The notes: a model not told the origin generated them from the letters alone. A stretch of DNA of 64,000 nt from Vibrio nereis NBRC 15637 (GCF_001591105.1 NZ_BCUD01000002.1:124001-188000); one strand, 5' to 3'; shown: positions 17,772 to 27,426, counted from the first letter of the stretch. Translations and numbers: made by a program.

Positions 17772-19208
17772 ATGCCAATGCAGTGGTTTGCCATCTTTAC
17801 CTTGCTGTTGCTTCCTTTACCTAGTTTCGCTGCCAGTGGAGTTCATGAAGCGCTTCCACTGACTCAATCCACGATTGGCTATGCCGCCCTACTTATTTTT
17901 GGTGGCGCTTACACCCTTGTTATGCTCGAAGAGTATCTACAACTTAAAAAGTCCAAACCTGTGCTACTGGCTGCGGGGCTAATTTGGGCCATGATCGGTT
18001 ATGTTTACTCGCAACACGGTCAAATAGAAGTTGCTCAAGCAGCTCTGGAACACAACTTACTCGAGTACGCTGAACTATTGTTGTTCCTATTGGTTGCGAT
18101 GACCTACATAAGTGCGATGGAAGAGCGGCGGCTGTTTGATGCACTGCAAGCTTGGATGGTCAGCAAAGGGTTTAACTTTAAGACACTGTTTTGGTTAACG
18201 GGCCTCCTCGCCTTCTTTATCTCTCCGATCGCAGATAACTTAACCACCGCGCTACTGATGTGTGCGGTGATCATGAAGGTCGCGGGAGACAATCAAAAGT
18301 TCATCAACCTTGCTTGTATCAATATTGTTATTGCCGCGAACGCGGGCGGCGCATTTAGTCCGTTTGGTGATATCACCACCTTGATGGTTTGGCAGGCGGG
18401 TCATGTCTCCTTCTCTGAGTTTCAACCGCTATTCTTGCCATCCGTCGTCAATTACCTAGTTCCGGCGTTTATCATGTCGCTGTTCGTGCCGAGAATGAAG
18501 CCGAATGTGGTCCACCAGCACGTTGAGTTGAAGCGAGGCGCGCGTCGAATTGTGGCACTGTTTATTTTGACTATTGCTACTGCCGTTGCATTCCACGCGG
18601 TACTTCACTTCCCTCCTGTGATGGGGATGATGATGGGGCTGGCATACCTACAATTTTTTGGCTTTTTCCTACGTAAAACCCTTAAAGCGTCATTGCATAA
18701 GAAAGCCACCAAGGCTATTGCCAATCGTGATGAACAAGCATTGAAGCGCCTTGGTTCTGTGGTTGCTTTTGATGTTTTCAAACGCGTTTCCCACGCCGAG
18801 TGGGACACCTTACTGTTTTTCTACGGCGTCGTGATGTGTGTAGGAGGGCTGAGTTTACTGGGTTATTTGAGTGTTATTTCAGAAGTGATGTACTCCCAAT
18901 GGGATCCTATGTGGGCCAACGTGATGGTTGGGGTTTTGTCAGCCATTGTCGATAACATTCCTGTGATGTTTGCCGTGCTCACCATGGAGCCAGTGATGTC
19001 AATGGGGAACTGGCTGCTGGTTACTTTAACGGCAGGGGTTGGCGGTAGTTTGCTTTCCATTGGTTCTGCCGCGGGCGTCGCGCTTATGGGGGCTGCCCAC
19101 GGTAAGTACACCTTCTTCGGCCATTTAAAATGGATGCCTGTTATTGCCCTTGGCTACATCATGAGTATTGCTGTCCATATGTTACTCAATGCTCAGTTAT
19201 TTGGGTAA
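17772..19208 (+). CDS. nhaD: Sodium:proton antiporter NhaD
   Basis: 478 residues, normal for NhaD of Vibrio. It exchanges Na+ or Li+ for protons in the inner membrane and gives salt tolerance at alkaline pH. Family segments are FISPIADNLTTALLMCAVIMK, NIVIAANAGGAFSPFGDITTLMVW, and DNIPVMFAVLTMEPVM, each with conserved polar residues in membrane helices. The first 21 residues look like a signal-like first helix (LLLLPLPSFAASG). The start is preceded by AAGGAGTGTAAGT. A weak hairpin at about 17612-17634 ends the upstream protease gene. Confidence 0.92.
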   Translation: MPMQWFAIFTLLLLPLPSFAASGVHEALPLTQSTIGYAALLIFGGAYTLVMLEEYLQLKKSKPVLLAAGLIWAMIGYVYSQHGQIEVAQAALEHNLLEYAELLLFLLVAMTYISAMEERRLFDALQAWMVSKGFNFKTLFWLTGLLAFFISPIADNLTTALLMCAVIMKVAGDNQKFINLACINIVIAANAGGAFSPFGDITTLMVWQAGHVSFSEFQPLFLPSVVNYLVPAFIMSLFVPRMKPNVVHQHVELKRGARRIVALFILTIATAVAFHAVLHFPPVMGMMMGLAYLQFFGFFLRKTLKASLHKKATKAIANRDEQALKRLGSVVAFDVFKRVSHAEWDTLLFFYGVVMCVGGLSLLGYLSVISEVMYSQWDPMWANVMVGVLSAIVDNIPVMFAVLTMEPVMSMGNWLLVTLTAGVGGSLLSIGSAAGVALMGAAHGKYTFFGHLKWMPVIALGYIMSIAVHMLLNAQLFG

Positions 19209-19248
19209 CCTAGCTTAACAGAGAGGCGCTCGTCGCCTCTCTGGTCGC

Positions 19249-19725
19249 TTATATCGCTCGTTCAAGACGCAGCAACTTCTCTTTTCTTTCAACACCACCC
19301 GCATACCCGGTCAATTTACCATTTTTACCGATCACGCGATGGCAAGGTACAATCACAGATATAGGGTTTTTGCCATTCGCCAAACCTACCGCTCTAACGG
19401 CTTTAGGGTTGCCAATCGCATTAGCCAGATCTTGATAGCTCCAAGTTTCGCCGTAAGGAATGGTAGTAAGCGCTTGCCATACTTGCATCTGGAAAGTGGT
19501 TCCTTGCGCCGCTAAAGGCAGTGAAAAGTCCTGTCTTGTCCCGCTAAAGTACTCTTGTAGCTGTTGGGCTGCATGTAACAAGATAGGCTGATGTTCAGCG
19601 AGTTGGCCTAAGCTGTCTGGCTGCGTCGTCTGTGTTTCAAACCATGCCCCGAGTAAACCTTGATCATTGGCTTGAATCGTCATATTTCCAAGCGGGGTAT
19701 CAATGATGATGTAGTAAGTCTTCAT
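19249..19725 (-). CDS. ogt: Methylated-DNA--protein-cysteine methyltransferase
   Basis: 158 residues from the ATG at 19725. It removes methyl groups from O6-methylguanine by suicidal transfer to the active cysteine in [21 protein letters not shown]. The helix-turn-helix segment [28 protein letters not shown] is visible. The open frame begins 13 codons earlier, but the ATG at 19725 overlaps the stop of the upstream Ada/AlkA gene as ATGA, which favours translational coupling. Together the two genes form an alkylation-repair operon. Confidence 0.92.
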   Translation of the reverse strand: MKTYYIIIDTPLGNMTIQANDQGLLGAWFETQTTQPDSLGQLAEHQPILLHAAQQLQEYFSGTRQDFSLPLAAQGTTFQMQVWQALTTIPYGETWSYQDLANAIGNPKAVRAVGLANGKNPISVIVPCHRVIGKNGKLTGYAGGVERKEKLLRLERAI

Positions 19726-21083
19726 GCATGGCTCCAGCAGTGAAAAGTAGCGTAACTCCCCCATGGAGAAACGCTTTGAGTATGAATAGACGGAAATTGA
19801 GCGACGGCTTTTTTCACCACCAGATCACCTTCCAGAAAACAGTTTGGCTCAGACGCCCCTCGCAGTCGTGCGTAATTAACCGTCCAAGGACCAATCCCTT
19901 TCAGTTCTAACCACTGCTCCGGCAACGAATCAGGGTTATCCACTAAAAAGCGAGCAAAACGGGCCAAAGTATCTTTGCGACTTTGCGGCATACGCAGAAA
20001 GCTTAAGTCCGATTGACAGACTTCATGAGGCAGAGGGAAATGAGTGACACTATTTGGCTGTAAGGTTTTCACCAGCAAGTTCAGTTGTCCTATCGCCGCT
20101 TTAATAGATACCTGCTGACCTAAAATGGCCCGCACACCTGCCTCCCACGTATTCCACACACCAGGGATACGAATACCAGTACGCTGAACGAACTTCGCGT
20201 CAAGTTGCTGCAGCTGTTGTTCAATATGCACAATATCGGTGTCCAAATCGAACATTCGTCTTAGCTGGTTCACCAGAGCTTTTAACTGACGCGTATCATC
20301 GAGCTGAAACTCAACTCTCATAACCCCAGCTTTAACCGGATAAACCTTAAACCACCCCTTGCTTTGCTCCAGAATAAACGAACGCTGGTAACTGGTCTCA
20401 TCCACCAACTCAATGCCATCTATTGCCCTGAGTCGATAAAAATCCAGCATGTGTTGCCAGTCAAGCGGGCCTTTAAAAGCGAGATCAATATAGTTGGTTT
20501 CCACTTGGCTATGCGCGTCTTTACGCACTTGTGTCGGCGTCAGCTTAATCACCTGTTTAAATGCATCGTTAAACCGTCTGACGCTCTGAAAACCACTGGC
20601 AAACGCAACCTCAGTGATCGACATCGTGCTGGAATGGAGTAGCTGTTTTGCAAACATCAGTTGGTGGTATAACGCGTACTGCTTTGGCGACATCCCTAAA
20701 TGGGTTTGAAATAGCTGCCTGAGGTAGCGATCGCTGATCCCTAATCGGCTGGCTAACTCCGACAAACGACAGTATTGCAACTCCCCTTGCTCTATCAGCT
20801 TTAGCGCTCTCAAAAAAGTGGTCTCTACCCCTTTCCAAGCCCACGAACTCGGTGCACTGTCTGGCCGGCAGCGTAAACATGGGCGGTAGCCTGCTTGCAA
20901 CGCCTGCGCTTTATCTAAGAAGTATTCGACATTTTCTTCTTTGGGTAAGTTTGCAGGGCAAATGGGACGACAAAATATGCCCGTGGTTTTCACCGCAATA
21001 TAAAAGCGACCATCAAAGCGAGCATCTCTTGCCATTCGCGCACTTTTAAACTCTTTCAATGTCAGAGGTGATAATTCAACCAA
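19722..21083 (-). CDS. Ada N-domain / AraC / AlkA fusion: DNA-3-methyladenine glycosylase II and regulator
   Basis: 453 residues in three parts. Residues about 10-75 are the Ada zinc domain with C38, C42, C69 and C72; C38 is the methylphosphotriester acceptor. Residues about 90-190 hold an AraC-type DNA-binding pair ([37 protein letters not shown]). The remainder is an AlkA glycosylase with its helix-hairpin-helix ([16 protein letters not shown]) and the catalytic Asp in [10 protein letters not shown]. The start is a TTG with AGGGAAATACAC upstream; an ATG at 21035 has a poorer site. It probably senses methylated DNA, activates its own operon and excises 3-methyladenine. Followed by ogt with an ATGA overlap. 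Confidence 0.9.
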   Translation of the reverse strand: MVELSPLTLKEFKSARMARDARFDGRFYIAVKTTGIFCRPICPANLPKEENVEYFLDKAQALQAGYRPCLRCRPDSAPSSWAWKGVETTFLRALKLIEQGELQYCRLSELASRLGISDRYLRQLFQTHLGMSPKQYALYHQLMFAKQLLHSSTMSITEVAFASGFQSVRRFNDAFKQVIKLTPTQVRKDAHSQVETNYIDLAFKGPLDWQHMLDFYRLRAIDGIELVDETSYQRSFILEQSKGWFKVYPVKAGVMRVEFQLDDTRQLKALVNQLRRMFDLDTDIVHIEQQLQQLDAKFVQRTGIRIPGVWNTWEAGVRAILGQQVSIKAAIGQLNLLVKTLQPNSVTHFPLPHEVCQSDLSFLRMPQSRKDTLARFARFLVDNPDSLPEQWLELKGIGPWTVNYARLRGASEPNCFLEGDLVVKKAVAQFPSIHTQSVSPWGSYATFHCWSHA

Positions 21084-21235
21084 GTGTATTTCCCTGCAAT
21101 TTCGATGACTTAAGGCAAGTTTAAATCAGTTTGGCTCAAACACTAGCCATTTTCGGCACTGAATTGAGTTGGCTAAAGGTGAAAACTCATCTAAATTATG
21201 AGGCTCATACAACATAATAAAAAAGGACGTTGGCT

Positions 21236-21439
21236 ATGAACCTGTGCACTTGCACAATTGTGCTTAAAAATAAAAATTCAATCACGTTTGATAATGTTGA
21301 ACAAAGCCTTGGACTCATTGATCAATACGGTGTCAGCAACATTTCAAACATTAAGATTGACGCCTTTGATGGTAGTAAAGTCCAAAGTTATCATAACTTA
21401 TCGATTGAAGACTCAATAGAAAGCTTAATGAGTCTGTAA
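21236..21439 (+). CDS. Small hypothetical protein
   Basis: 67 residues from the ATG at 21236, with AAAAAGGACG upstream. Soluble, no signal or membrane segment; it begins MNLCTCTIVLKNKNSITF and ends IEDSIESLMSL. The pattern looks like one alternating beta/alpha unit. I do not recognise a family. It is a single-gene unit with its own strong terminator, which supports it being real. Confidence 0.6.
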   Translation: MNLCTCTIVLKNKNSITFDNVEQSLGLIDQYGVSNISNIKIDAFDGSKVQSYHNLSIEDSIESLMSL

Positions 21440-21450
21440 GGCCGAAAACA

Positions 21451-21490
21451 AAAGCCAATTGAGCTTCGTCAGTGCTCAATTGGCTTTTTT
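21451..21490 (+). terminator. Intrinsic terminator of the 67-residue protein gene
   Basis: AAAGCCAATTGAGC and GCTCAATTGGCTTT form a 14-bp stem followed by TTTTTT. Confidence 0.9.
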
Positions 21491-21631
21491 AATCTTAATC
21501 ATGTTCAAATTTTTCGAATTCGTTGCTCAAAATACTCCCATTCAGTCTGTCTCTCTCTCACCATACAATCACCACAACATAAACAAGCAGGTTCATGATG
21601 ATTGAGCCTAGCAACGTAAGAGAGATGAGTC

Positions 21632-22213
21632 ATGGCAACAACACTTGTACTAAAATCAAGCATCCTAGGTGAACATTCACAATCGAACCAACTGATCAAT
21701 CACGTACTTGAAGGCAAAACAGGCATCATTGAGCGTGACCTTGCGGCAAACCCAGTACCCGTTTTAGATATGGATGTGGCAACGGCACTACGCGGCTCAG
21801 CGGATGAACTTTCAGATGAACACAAAGCGATATTAGACCTTTCAAACCAAATGATTGAAGAGCTAAAAACCGCAGACCAAGTGATCATCGGTGCACCGAT
21901 GTATAACTTCATGGTGCCTACTCAGCTGAAAAACTGGTTTGACTTAATCGCGCGTGCTGGCGTGACATTCTCTTACACAGAAAACGGTCCAATCGGCCTG
22001 ATTGAAAACAAGAAAGTCATCATCGTCACGACTCGTGGTGGTTTACATAAAGATTCACCGCGTAACTCTATCGAAAGCTACCTGACGACTATGCTTGGCT
22101 TTATTGGTATTACGGACGTTGAGTTTGTTTACGCTGAAGCCCTAAGCATGGGCGATGAACCCGCGGCAGCATCACGTGACCAAGCGCGCGAGCAGCTCTC
22201 TGCATTGGTATAA
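21632..22213 (+). CDS. azoR: FMN-dependent NADH:quinone reductase / azoreductase
   Basis: 193 residues with the AzoR pattern: [14 protein letters not shown] phosphate-binding start of the flavodoxin-like fold, [29 protein letters not shown] segment [12 protein letters not shown], and [19 protein letters not shown]. It reduces quinones and azo compounds by two electrons in the cytoplasm and protects against electrophile stress. The ATG follows a purine-rich AAGAGAGATGAGTC stretch. It converges with the LysR gene and shares a terminator with it. Confidence 0.92.
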   Translation: MATTLVLKSSILGEHSQSNQLINHVLEGKTGIIERDLAANPVPVLDMDVATALRGSADELSDEHKAILDLSNQMIEELKTADQVIIGAPMYNFMVPTQLKNWFDLIARAGVTFSYTENGPIGLIENKKVIIVTTRGGLHKDSPRNSIESYLTTMLGFIGITDVEFVYAEALSMGDEPAAASRDQAREQLSALV

Positions 22214-22270
22214 GTAGCATTTGGTTGCCATTGTCTAGACAGAGACAAAGACAACTCATTCGTAATGATA

Positions 22271-22300
22271 AAAAAACCTCGACGTATCGAGGTTTTTTTA
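22271..22300. terminator. Bidirectional terminator between azoR and the LysR-family gene
   Basis: AAAAAACCTCGA-N4-TCGAGGTTTTTT; A- and T-runs on both sides let it serve either strand. Confidence 0.88.
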
Positions 22301-22314
22301 TGGATAGCGTTCGC

Positions 22315-23208
22315 TTACTCATCCACTGGTAAGTCTGCCATTTGCTGCAAACTGTAGGCAGTGACCGGATCAATATGTTTGACTAACTCTTCCAACTGGG
22401 TAATCGCATCTATCGAAGTGCTCGCTTTGCGGTAGCTAAGGTAAATAGGGCGACACCAATCATCGACACCTTTCACTTTGTGTAACTGCCCAGTGGCTAA
22501 GAACGGTTCGACAAGCGATGCAGGTAAGTAAGCACTTCCACCTTTTTCTAGAATGAAATCCATCGCGATACGTGCGGTCGAGGTTCTCAAGTATGGCGCA
22601 GGGATTTTAGGATGTCGCTCTGCATGCTCAGAGGAGAATTTGGTTCCCCAGTCCACGTAGACGTATTTATCTGCGAACACACTCTCTAAATCGTTTTCTT
22701 GAGTCGACACCAAGATCAACACCACTTCCGCAACTTTTTTACAATTCAGCTCGTCGGCTTTGATTGGGTCAAAAGCAAACGCCATGTCCAACGTGCGTTC
22801 TTGCAGATTTCTGTTGAGTGATTCACGGCTTAAGATCTCCGCGATAAAGCCGTAACCTTCAAACTCATCGGTCACTAGGCTTAAACAGTTTTGCAGGTAC
22901 GCATCCCAAACGTTTGGAGTGCCGCCTAAGGTCAGTTGCAGCGCTTTACCACTCTCTAGCGAAAGCTCGAGTTTTGCTTGCTGCAGCGTCGATACCATAA
23001 CTTCTGCATAGCCAATCAAACGCTCGCCTGCCGAGGTAAGCTTAATGTTGTTTCTATCTCGAATAAAAAGCTGAGTATCAAAATAGCTTTCAAGCTGTTT
23101 GATTCTGGCACTGACCGCCGCTTGTGTGATGTAAAGGTTTTCGGCCGCTCGACCGAAGTGGCGAACGTTAGCCAGTTCTAAAAACGTTCTAAAGACTTTT
23201 ACGTCCAT
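22315..23208 (-). CDS. hdfR: LysR-family regulator, HdfR-like
   Basis: 297 residues. The N-terminal winged helix reads MDVKVFRTFLELANVRHFGRAAENLYITQAAVSARIKQLE, followed by a periplasmic-binding-protein-like effector domain. The HFGRAAE..YITQAAVS and FIRDRNNIKLT segments resemble E. coli HdfR (HFGRAAESLYLTQSAVS, HRNNIRLT). The gene is divergent from maoP, the same arrangement as hdfR-yifE in E. coli, which strengthens the call. E. coli HdfR represses flhDC and activates glutamate synthase genes; Vibrio targets are not known to me. Its promoter shares the 208-bp spacer with maoP. Confidence 0.82.
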   Translation of the reverse strand: MDVKVFRTFLELANVRHFGRAAENLYITQAAVSARIKQLESYFDTQLFIRDRNNIKLTSAGERLIGYAEVMVSTLQQAKLELSLESGKALQLTLGGTPNVWDAYLQNCLSLVTDEFEGYGFIAEILSRESLNRNLQERTLDMAFAFDPIKADELNCKKVAEVVLILVSTQENDLESVFADKYVYVDWGTKFSSEHAERHPKIPAPYLRTSTARIAMDFILEKGGSAYLPASLVEPFLATGQLHKVKGVDDWCRPIYLSYRKASTSIDAITQLEELVKHIDPVTAYSLQQMADLPVDE

Positions 23209-23416
23209 TGACTTTCCTCTGGGTGCAATCTGCCAAGGGTAACAAACCTAGCAAGATTACTTACCACCGATTAAACAATCTGTTACCTAGATTTGATAAA
23301 AAAGTTTAATGGCCACGATAAAAAGATTTTGTTTTTCTTTTATTAAATTTAAGCCTAATTTTCGCTTTGTACCGTTCAGGGTAATTACTTAATGTAGGTT
23401 TATAGAGGCTACTAAA

Positions 23417-23773
23417 ATGTCTGACACTCAATTCCGTCACGGCAAAAAACGTTTTTACGACAACAGTAAATTTCCAAGAGGCTTTGCGAAGTCTGGTGAT
23501 TTTACGCTGGCAGAAGAAGAACTCCTAACGCTTTATGGCGACACTATGCAGGGCTTAGAAACTGGTGAACTAATGCCAGAAAACTCGGAAGAGAAGCACT
23601 TCATAAAAGTGATCGAAAACCCAGGTAAAGCCAAAACTAAATTGGAAAGAGTTTGGCTGAAGTACATTCAATTAGCACGCGGACGTAAGCGCTTCCATAC
23701 TTTGAACGGCCGAACTAAGCCAGATGCATCTGAAGATTTTTCTGAAGACGCAGTATTGGTTGAAGAAGACTGA
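23417..23773 (+). CDS. maoP: MaoP (YifE, DUF413) macrodomain Ori organisation protein
   Basis: 118 residues. DUF413 signature: FRHGKKRFYDNSKFPRGFAKSGDFTLAEEELLTLYGDTMQGLE, then ELMPENSEEKHFI and the basic RVWLKYIQLARGRKRFHTL. In E. coli MaoP with the nearby site maoS restricts mobility of the region around oriC. Here it is on the second chromosome, about 25 kb from its origin, beside hdfR as in E. coli. The C-terminal tail is acidic and longer than in enterobacteria. Whether it acts on chromosome I, II or both is unknown. Confidence 0.88.
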   Translation: MSDTQFRHGKKRFYDNSKFPRGFAKSGDFTLAEEELLTLYGDTMQGLETGELMPENSEEKHFIKVIENPGKAKTKLERVWLKYIQLARGRKRFHTLNGRTKPDASEDFSEDAVLVEED

Positions 23774-23782
23774 TCTTGCCTC

Positions 23783-23817
23783 AAAGCCCCTGAGCGAAAG
23801 CAAAGGGGCTTTGTTTT
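23783..23817 (+). terminator. Intrinsic terminator of maoP
   Basis: AAAGCCCC and GGGGCTTT arms followed by GTTTT, 9 bp after the maoP stop. Confidence 0.82.
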
Positions 23818-23871
23818 AGGATCTAAGAATTTTTAACGCTAAGGAACCGTTCAGGCTGTCAAGCTATGAGC

Positions 23872-24123
23872 TTACTTGGCAAGTAGCGCGACTTTTTTCA
23901 AAAAGCTATCACGTAAGTGCTCTTGGTCGTACTCAAGGTGATAAGTGTTGTGAAAGCCGACCTTTAGCTCCACACCGTTACCACGCATATAGACGTTGTA
24001 GCCATCGTAATCAGAAAAAGCTTCAACCCCCTCATAAATTTTACCATGTTCTGTTGGTGTGCCTTTTTCCATCACAGTCTCATAAGCTTGCAGCACTTTG
24101 GTTGGATCAAGTTCGTTTCTCAT
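23872..24123 (-). CDS. Small conserved protein, DUF3081-like
   Basis: 83 residues, soluble, starting MRNELDPTKVLQAYETVMEKG and containing DYDGYNVYMRGNGVELKVGFHNTYHLEY. I believe this is the DUF3081 family found in Vibrio and relatives; no function is established. The ATG is preceded by AAGGAGAGCGCACA. It lies tail to tail with maoP. Confidence 0.75.
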   Translation of the reverse strand: MRNELDPTKVLQAYETVMEKGTPTEHGKIYEGVEAFSDYDGYNVYMRGNGVELKVGFHNTYHLEYDQEHLRDSFLKKVALLAK

Positions 24124-24260
24124 TGTGCGCTCTCCTTATCACATCACTCTATAAGTATCGTCATCGGTTAATTATTTCGCCATTTTTCAAAGTGAAGAAG
24201 ATCAAAAATCCCTCATATTTACATGTAAATATGGGCAAACATACCTACCCCAAATACAGA

Positions 24261-24289
24261 AAAGGGAGCCACTTATGGCTCCCTCATTT
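24261..24289 (-). terminator. Intrinsic terminator of the VcINDY-like gene
   Basis: Minus strand: GAGGGAGCCA-N4-TGGCTCCC followed by TTTTC. Confidence 0.75.
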
Positions 24290-24310
24290 CACTATTCAAA
24301 TGTTAAGTAT

Positions 24311-25699
24311 TTACGCCCAAAACGTCATTGCGATAAACGTTAGAACAGCAATACAAACAATGTTTAACACGATGCCCACTCGCATCATTTCACTTTGTTG
24401 TACGTGTCCAGAGCCAAACACAATCGCGTTCGGTGGCGTTGCTACTGGCAACATGAATGCACACGACGCTGCAACGGCAATCAGTACTGAGAGAACCATA
24501 GGCGACATACCAAAGGCTTCTGCGACGCTTGCAAATACCGGGATCAGAAGCGCAGCGCTGGCTGTATTACTTGCGAACTCTGTTAAGAAGACGACAAAGA
24601 CCGCAATCACAGCAATGATGAAGAAAATGCCAAGGTGAGAAATCATACTGCTTAGCTCGTTGGCTAAGAATACGCTGGTTCCCGTGGCTTTAAGTACGTT
24701 ACTCAGACAAATACCACCACCAAACAGAAGCAATACGCCCCAATCCGCTGTTTTTTCGATATCTTTCCAGTGAACCACTCGTGCAAAGCTCACCGCGACA
24801 ATTGCGCTTAATGCCACAATGGTATCGAACTTAGCGTACCCACCCAGCATCGCATTGATAGGCTTACTGAAAATCCAACAGAAAACCGTCGCAGAGAAAA
24901 TGGCAAGTGTTACCACCTTGCCTTTATCCCAATGAACAGGTTCATGGTTCAGCTCGAATTTACCGTCTAATTCAGGCTTAAGTACGAAGTAAAGCACCGC
25001 AATCATGATAGGTAACATGATAAGCGCTGTCGGTAAGCCAAAGCTCATCCAGTCGATGAAGGTTAAGCCAACTTCAGCAGCAGCAATGGCGTTAGGTGGG
25101 CTACCCACCACAGTTGCAATACCACCAATACTGGCACTGTAGGCAATACCCAGTAAAACGAACACATAGGTTTTATGGCCGCTTTCCGAGTTCACTTTGC
25201 TCAACACGCCAAGTACAAGCGGCAGCATCATCGCGGTGGTTGCGGTGTTACTGATCCACATTGAGAGGCCAGCCGTTACGCCAAATAGCATAAATACGGC
25301 GACACTCATTTTCCCTTTTGCCAAAATGAGCACTTTATCGGCGATCACTTTGTCTAACCCTTGGCGATGCATTGCCGCAGCAAGTGCAAAACCACCAAGG
25401 AAGAGGAAGATGATGGAGTTCGCGAAGTTATTCAACGCGGTTTGAGTGTTAAACACGCCAAATAAGACGGCCATGATTGGCACGATGATCGCGGTTACAG
25501 TGACATGCAGGGCTTCCGTTAACCAAAGGATGGCAACAAACGCTAACATGCTTAAGCCTAGTACAACTTCAGGCTCAAACGGTAACGTAAAGTACAGTAC
25601 CGCAAACAGAATGACATCAGCTAAAATAATCATACTGTTGCGGTTCAAAAACCATTCTCGGGTATTAGTAGGTAGAGGGACACTATCATTTCTATTCAT
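24311..25699 (-). CDS. indY: Sodium-coupled dicarboxylate transporter, VcINDY-like (DASS/SLC13)
   Basis: 462 residues, the same length as VcINDY (VCA0025), which is also on chromosome II of V. cholerae. It imports succinate, malate or fumarate with sodium. The two SNT motifs that bind Na+ and substrate are seen in [16 protein letters not shown] and [15 protein letters not shown]. The segment [11 protein letters not shown], then [25 protein letters not shown] and [22 protein letters not shown] end ([17 protein letters not shown]) are near identical to the family. The ATG is preceded by AAGGAAATATAATA. Two TTGTTAAC repeats lie in its promoter region. Confidence 0.93.
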   Translation of the reverse strand: MNRNDSVPLPTNTREWFLNRNSMIILADVILFAVLYFTLPFEPEVVLGLSMLAFVAILWLTEALHVTVTAIIVPIMAVLFGVFNTQTALNNFANSIIFLFLGGFALAAAMHRQGLDKVIADKVLILAKGKMSVAVFMLFGVTAGLSMWISNTATTAMMLPLVLGVLSKVNSESGHKTYVFVLLGIAYSASIGGIATVVGSPPNAIAAAEVGLTFIDWMSFGLPTALIMLPIMIAVLYFVLKPELDGKFELNHEPVHWDKGKVVTLAIFSATVFCWIFSKPINAMLGGYAKFDTIVALSAIVAVSFARVVHWKDIEKTADWGVLLLFGGGICLSNVLKATGTSVFLANELSSMISHLGIFFIIAVIAVFVVFLTEFASNTASAALLIPVFASVAEAFGMSPMVLSVLIAVAASCAFMLPVATPPNAIVFGSGHVQQSEMMRVGIVLNIVCIAVLTFIAMTFWA

Positions 25700-25781
25700 T
25701 ATTATATTTCCTTAAGAGGGCCTTGTGGCATAGCAAATGATCCCACACAACCTCATAGAGAAATATTTTTTCATTGCGAAT

Positions 25782-25822
25782 TTGTTAACCGTATCAAGTT
25801 CATGGATATGGTTGTTAACAAC
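25782..25822. promoter_or_regulatory. Pair of TTGTTAAC motifs in the VcINDY-like gene promoter
   Basis: TTGTTAAC occurs at 25782-25789 and 25812-25819, 30 bp apart (three helical turns); the second is part of the perfect palindrome GTTGTTAACAAC at 25811-25822. They lie 80-120 bp upstream of the transporter ATG. Regulator unknown. Confidence 0.35.
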
Positions 25823-25858
25823 ATGAATAGAACTCTCACTAAGGTATATAAAAAGTGA

Positions 25859-26710
25859 TTAGTTAATCACCAACCTATCAAAACTATCCATTACTTGCTG
25901 GCACTTCATCACCCGTCCATGACCTTGCCCTTGCGTTGCAACCAAGCTGACATTTTCCATCTCCTGCGCGGCTTTTTCCGACACCGAAAAACGAGTAAAT
26001 TTATCGTCTTGGTCATGGACAATAATAGTCTCTCCTTCACGGAGTTTCAGTTTATTAAAAGGATCAATCGATTGAAGCGGGTAGTGATACTGCTCTTCCA
26101 CTTTCTCCACAACGGCGTTAAACAATCGCATTGAATAACCCGAGCGAGCCACGCTGCCAAATAGGTTATCCAGGTAATCCAATACTGGCGCGATCAGCAA
26201 CATAGGTTTGCCCACCAGCTTTTGATGGTGGCATTCAACCGCAGAGGCAGTTCCCATGCTGTGACCAACAAGACCGGCGACGTCGTCGACACTGTCTAAA
26301 ATGGCCTCGAGCCCCAGCACAAACGCGGGTATGTGACCATACACTCCCTCACTTTGGCCATGAGCAGGGTGATCATACGCCAGAGCCGTAAACCCTTTGC
26401 TCGCAATATGTTCCATCAGAGGATAAAACTGGCTTGCACTGCCAGACCAACCATGAGTGAGTACCCACACAGGGCCACTGCCAAGTTGATAGGTTTTCAA
26501 AACACCTTCTTTCGATAACACTTCGCCTTTTATTAGGCCATTCGGCTCAGCGTTTTTCGGTTTCGCTCTGGCGGGGGTTAACAGCAGGTCTCGCGCCGTT
26601 TTTTCTGCGTGCTTGGGGGTCAACGTATGATGCAACCTCGTACTGATATTGATCAGGCTCTTTTTAAGGTTGAATTTGTTGGATGTATTAAAGTAAATCT
26701 TGTCACTCAT
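25859..26710 (-). CDS. Alpha/beta-hydrolase family protein
   Basis: 283 residues. The nucleophile elbow GHSMGTA (Ser near residue 150), the oxyanion HGWSGSA, an Asp segment (IVHDQDDKFTRF) and the His motif GQGHGRVM give a complete Ser-Asp-His triad. The N-terminus (about 60 residues) is basic and lacks a signal peptide, so it is cytoplasmic. Possible esterase or lipase; substrate unknown. It follows the TetR-family gene on the same strand, and near-identical 13-bp motifs precede both genes, so it is probably controlled by that repressor. ATG preceded by AGGAAGATAATT. Confidence 0.85.
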   Translation of the reverse strand: MSDKIYFNTSNKFNLKKSLINISTRLHHTLTPKHAEKTARDLLLTPARAKPKNAEPNGLIKGEVLSKEGVLKTYQLGSGPVWVLTHGWSGSASQFYPLMEHIASKGFTALAYDHPAHGQSEGVYGHIPAFVLGLEAILDSVDDVAGLVGHSMGTASAVECHHQKLVGKPMLLIAPVLDYLDNLFGSVARSGYSMRLFNAVVEKVEEQYHYPLQSIDPFNKLKLREGETIIVHDQDDKFTRFSVSEKAAQEMENVSLVATQGQGHGRVMKCQQVMDSFDRLVIN

Positions 26711-26743
26711 AATTATCTTCCTTTGGCCGCACGCTTTAAAATC

Positions 26744-26756
26744 GAACGGTCGTACT
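26744..26756 (-). promoter_or_regulatory. Candidate TetR operator upstream of the hydrolase gene
   Basis: Minus strand AGTACGACCGTTC, matching AGTACGAACGTGC at 27439-27427 upstream of the tetR gene at 11 of 13 positions. It lies 34-46 bp upstream of the hydrolase ATG. Confidence 0.45.
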
Positions 26757-26771
26757 ATTTTTATTTAAACA

Positions 26772-26796
26772 ATAAGCTGAGGCCATGCTCAGCTTA
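26772..26796 (-). terminator. Hairpin after the TetR-family gene
   Basis: TAAGCTGAG-N6-CTCAGCTTA, a 9-bp stem 9 bp after the tetR stop, followed by an AT-rich tail; weaker than a canonical terminator. Confidence 0.6.
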
Positions 26797-26804
26797 TGTA
26801 AATA

Positions 26805-27392
26805 TTACTTCCAGCTTCTAATAAGCTTGTTTACCCCGTACCAAAAATGCTCGTAGCTTGCTTCCTTTCCATGAAGGGAGTAAAACAAATGGGCACTTAA
26901 GTACAAGCCATACAACTCAAACACAGCTTGCTTGGGATCCAAATCCGCCCGAAACTCTTTTGTTTCAACACCTTTAGCGATCTGGATGCGTAAGTACTCG
27001 ATCCAAGTCGAGATAGTTTTTTTCAGTGCCTGCTGAGTTGGCGTTGGTTCCACACCCGCTTCTTTCCAAGCGTCCAAAAACATACAACTCCCCTGAAAAG
27101 AATGATTCCAGCCCAACCAGTTATCGAGCAGCGCATTAAGCTTGGCTTCCACGGTGATTGTAGCTAGATCTCTAGCAGGGCTGATCACTCGCTGAGTGAA
27201 GGTTTGATTCGCATAATTAAGTACTTCTACCTGCAAATTATCTTTGGAGTTGAAATGGGCAAATAAGCCACTTTTCGACATTCCACAACGCTTAGCGAGT
27301 TCACCGATCGTTAAGCTCTCTAAACCATTTTCACTGGCCAATTCAAATGCCTTGCTCAGAATATTTTCTTTGGTATTTTTTCCTTTGCTCAT
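26805..27392 (-). CDS. TetR-family transcriptional repressor
   Basis: 195 residues. N-terminal helix-turn-helix: TKENILSKAFELASENGLESLTIGELAKRCGMSKSGLFAHFNSKDNLQ, a full TetR DNA-binding domain. The C-terminal ligand domain has the TetR_C pattern with a conserved CMFLDAWKEAGVEPTP segment. It probably represses itself and the downstream alpha/beta-hydrolase through shared AGTACGA-type motifs. The inducing ligand is unknown, possibly the hydrolase substrate. Confidence 0.9.
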   Translation of the reverse strand: MSKGKNTKENILSKAFELASENGLESLTIGELAKRCGMSKSGLFAHFNSKDNLQVEVLNYANQTFTQRVISPARDLATITVEAKLNALLDNWLGWNHSFQGSCMFLDAWKEAGVEPTPTQQALKKTISTWIEYLRIQIAKGVETKEFRADLDPKQAVFELYGLYLSAHLFYSLHGKEASYEHFWYGVNKLIRSWK

Positions 27393-27426
27393 CAGACACT
27401 CTCTTAAGTTCTAACTTTTAGTTTTA

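Noticed and set aside
24224..24235. TTTACATGTAAA palindrome resembling a parS2 site
   Set aside because: It lacks the central extra base of TTTACANTGTAAA, so the half-sites are one base too close.
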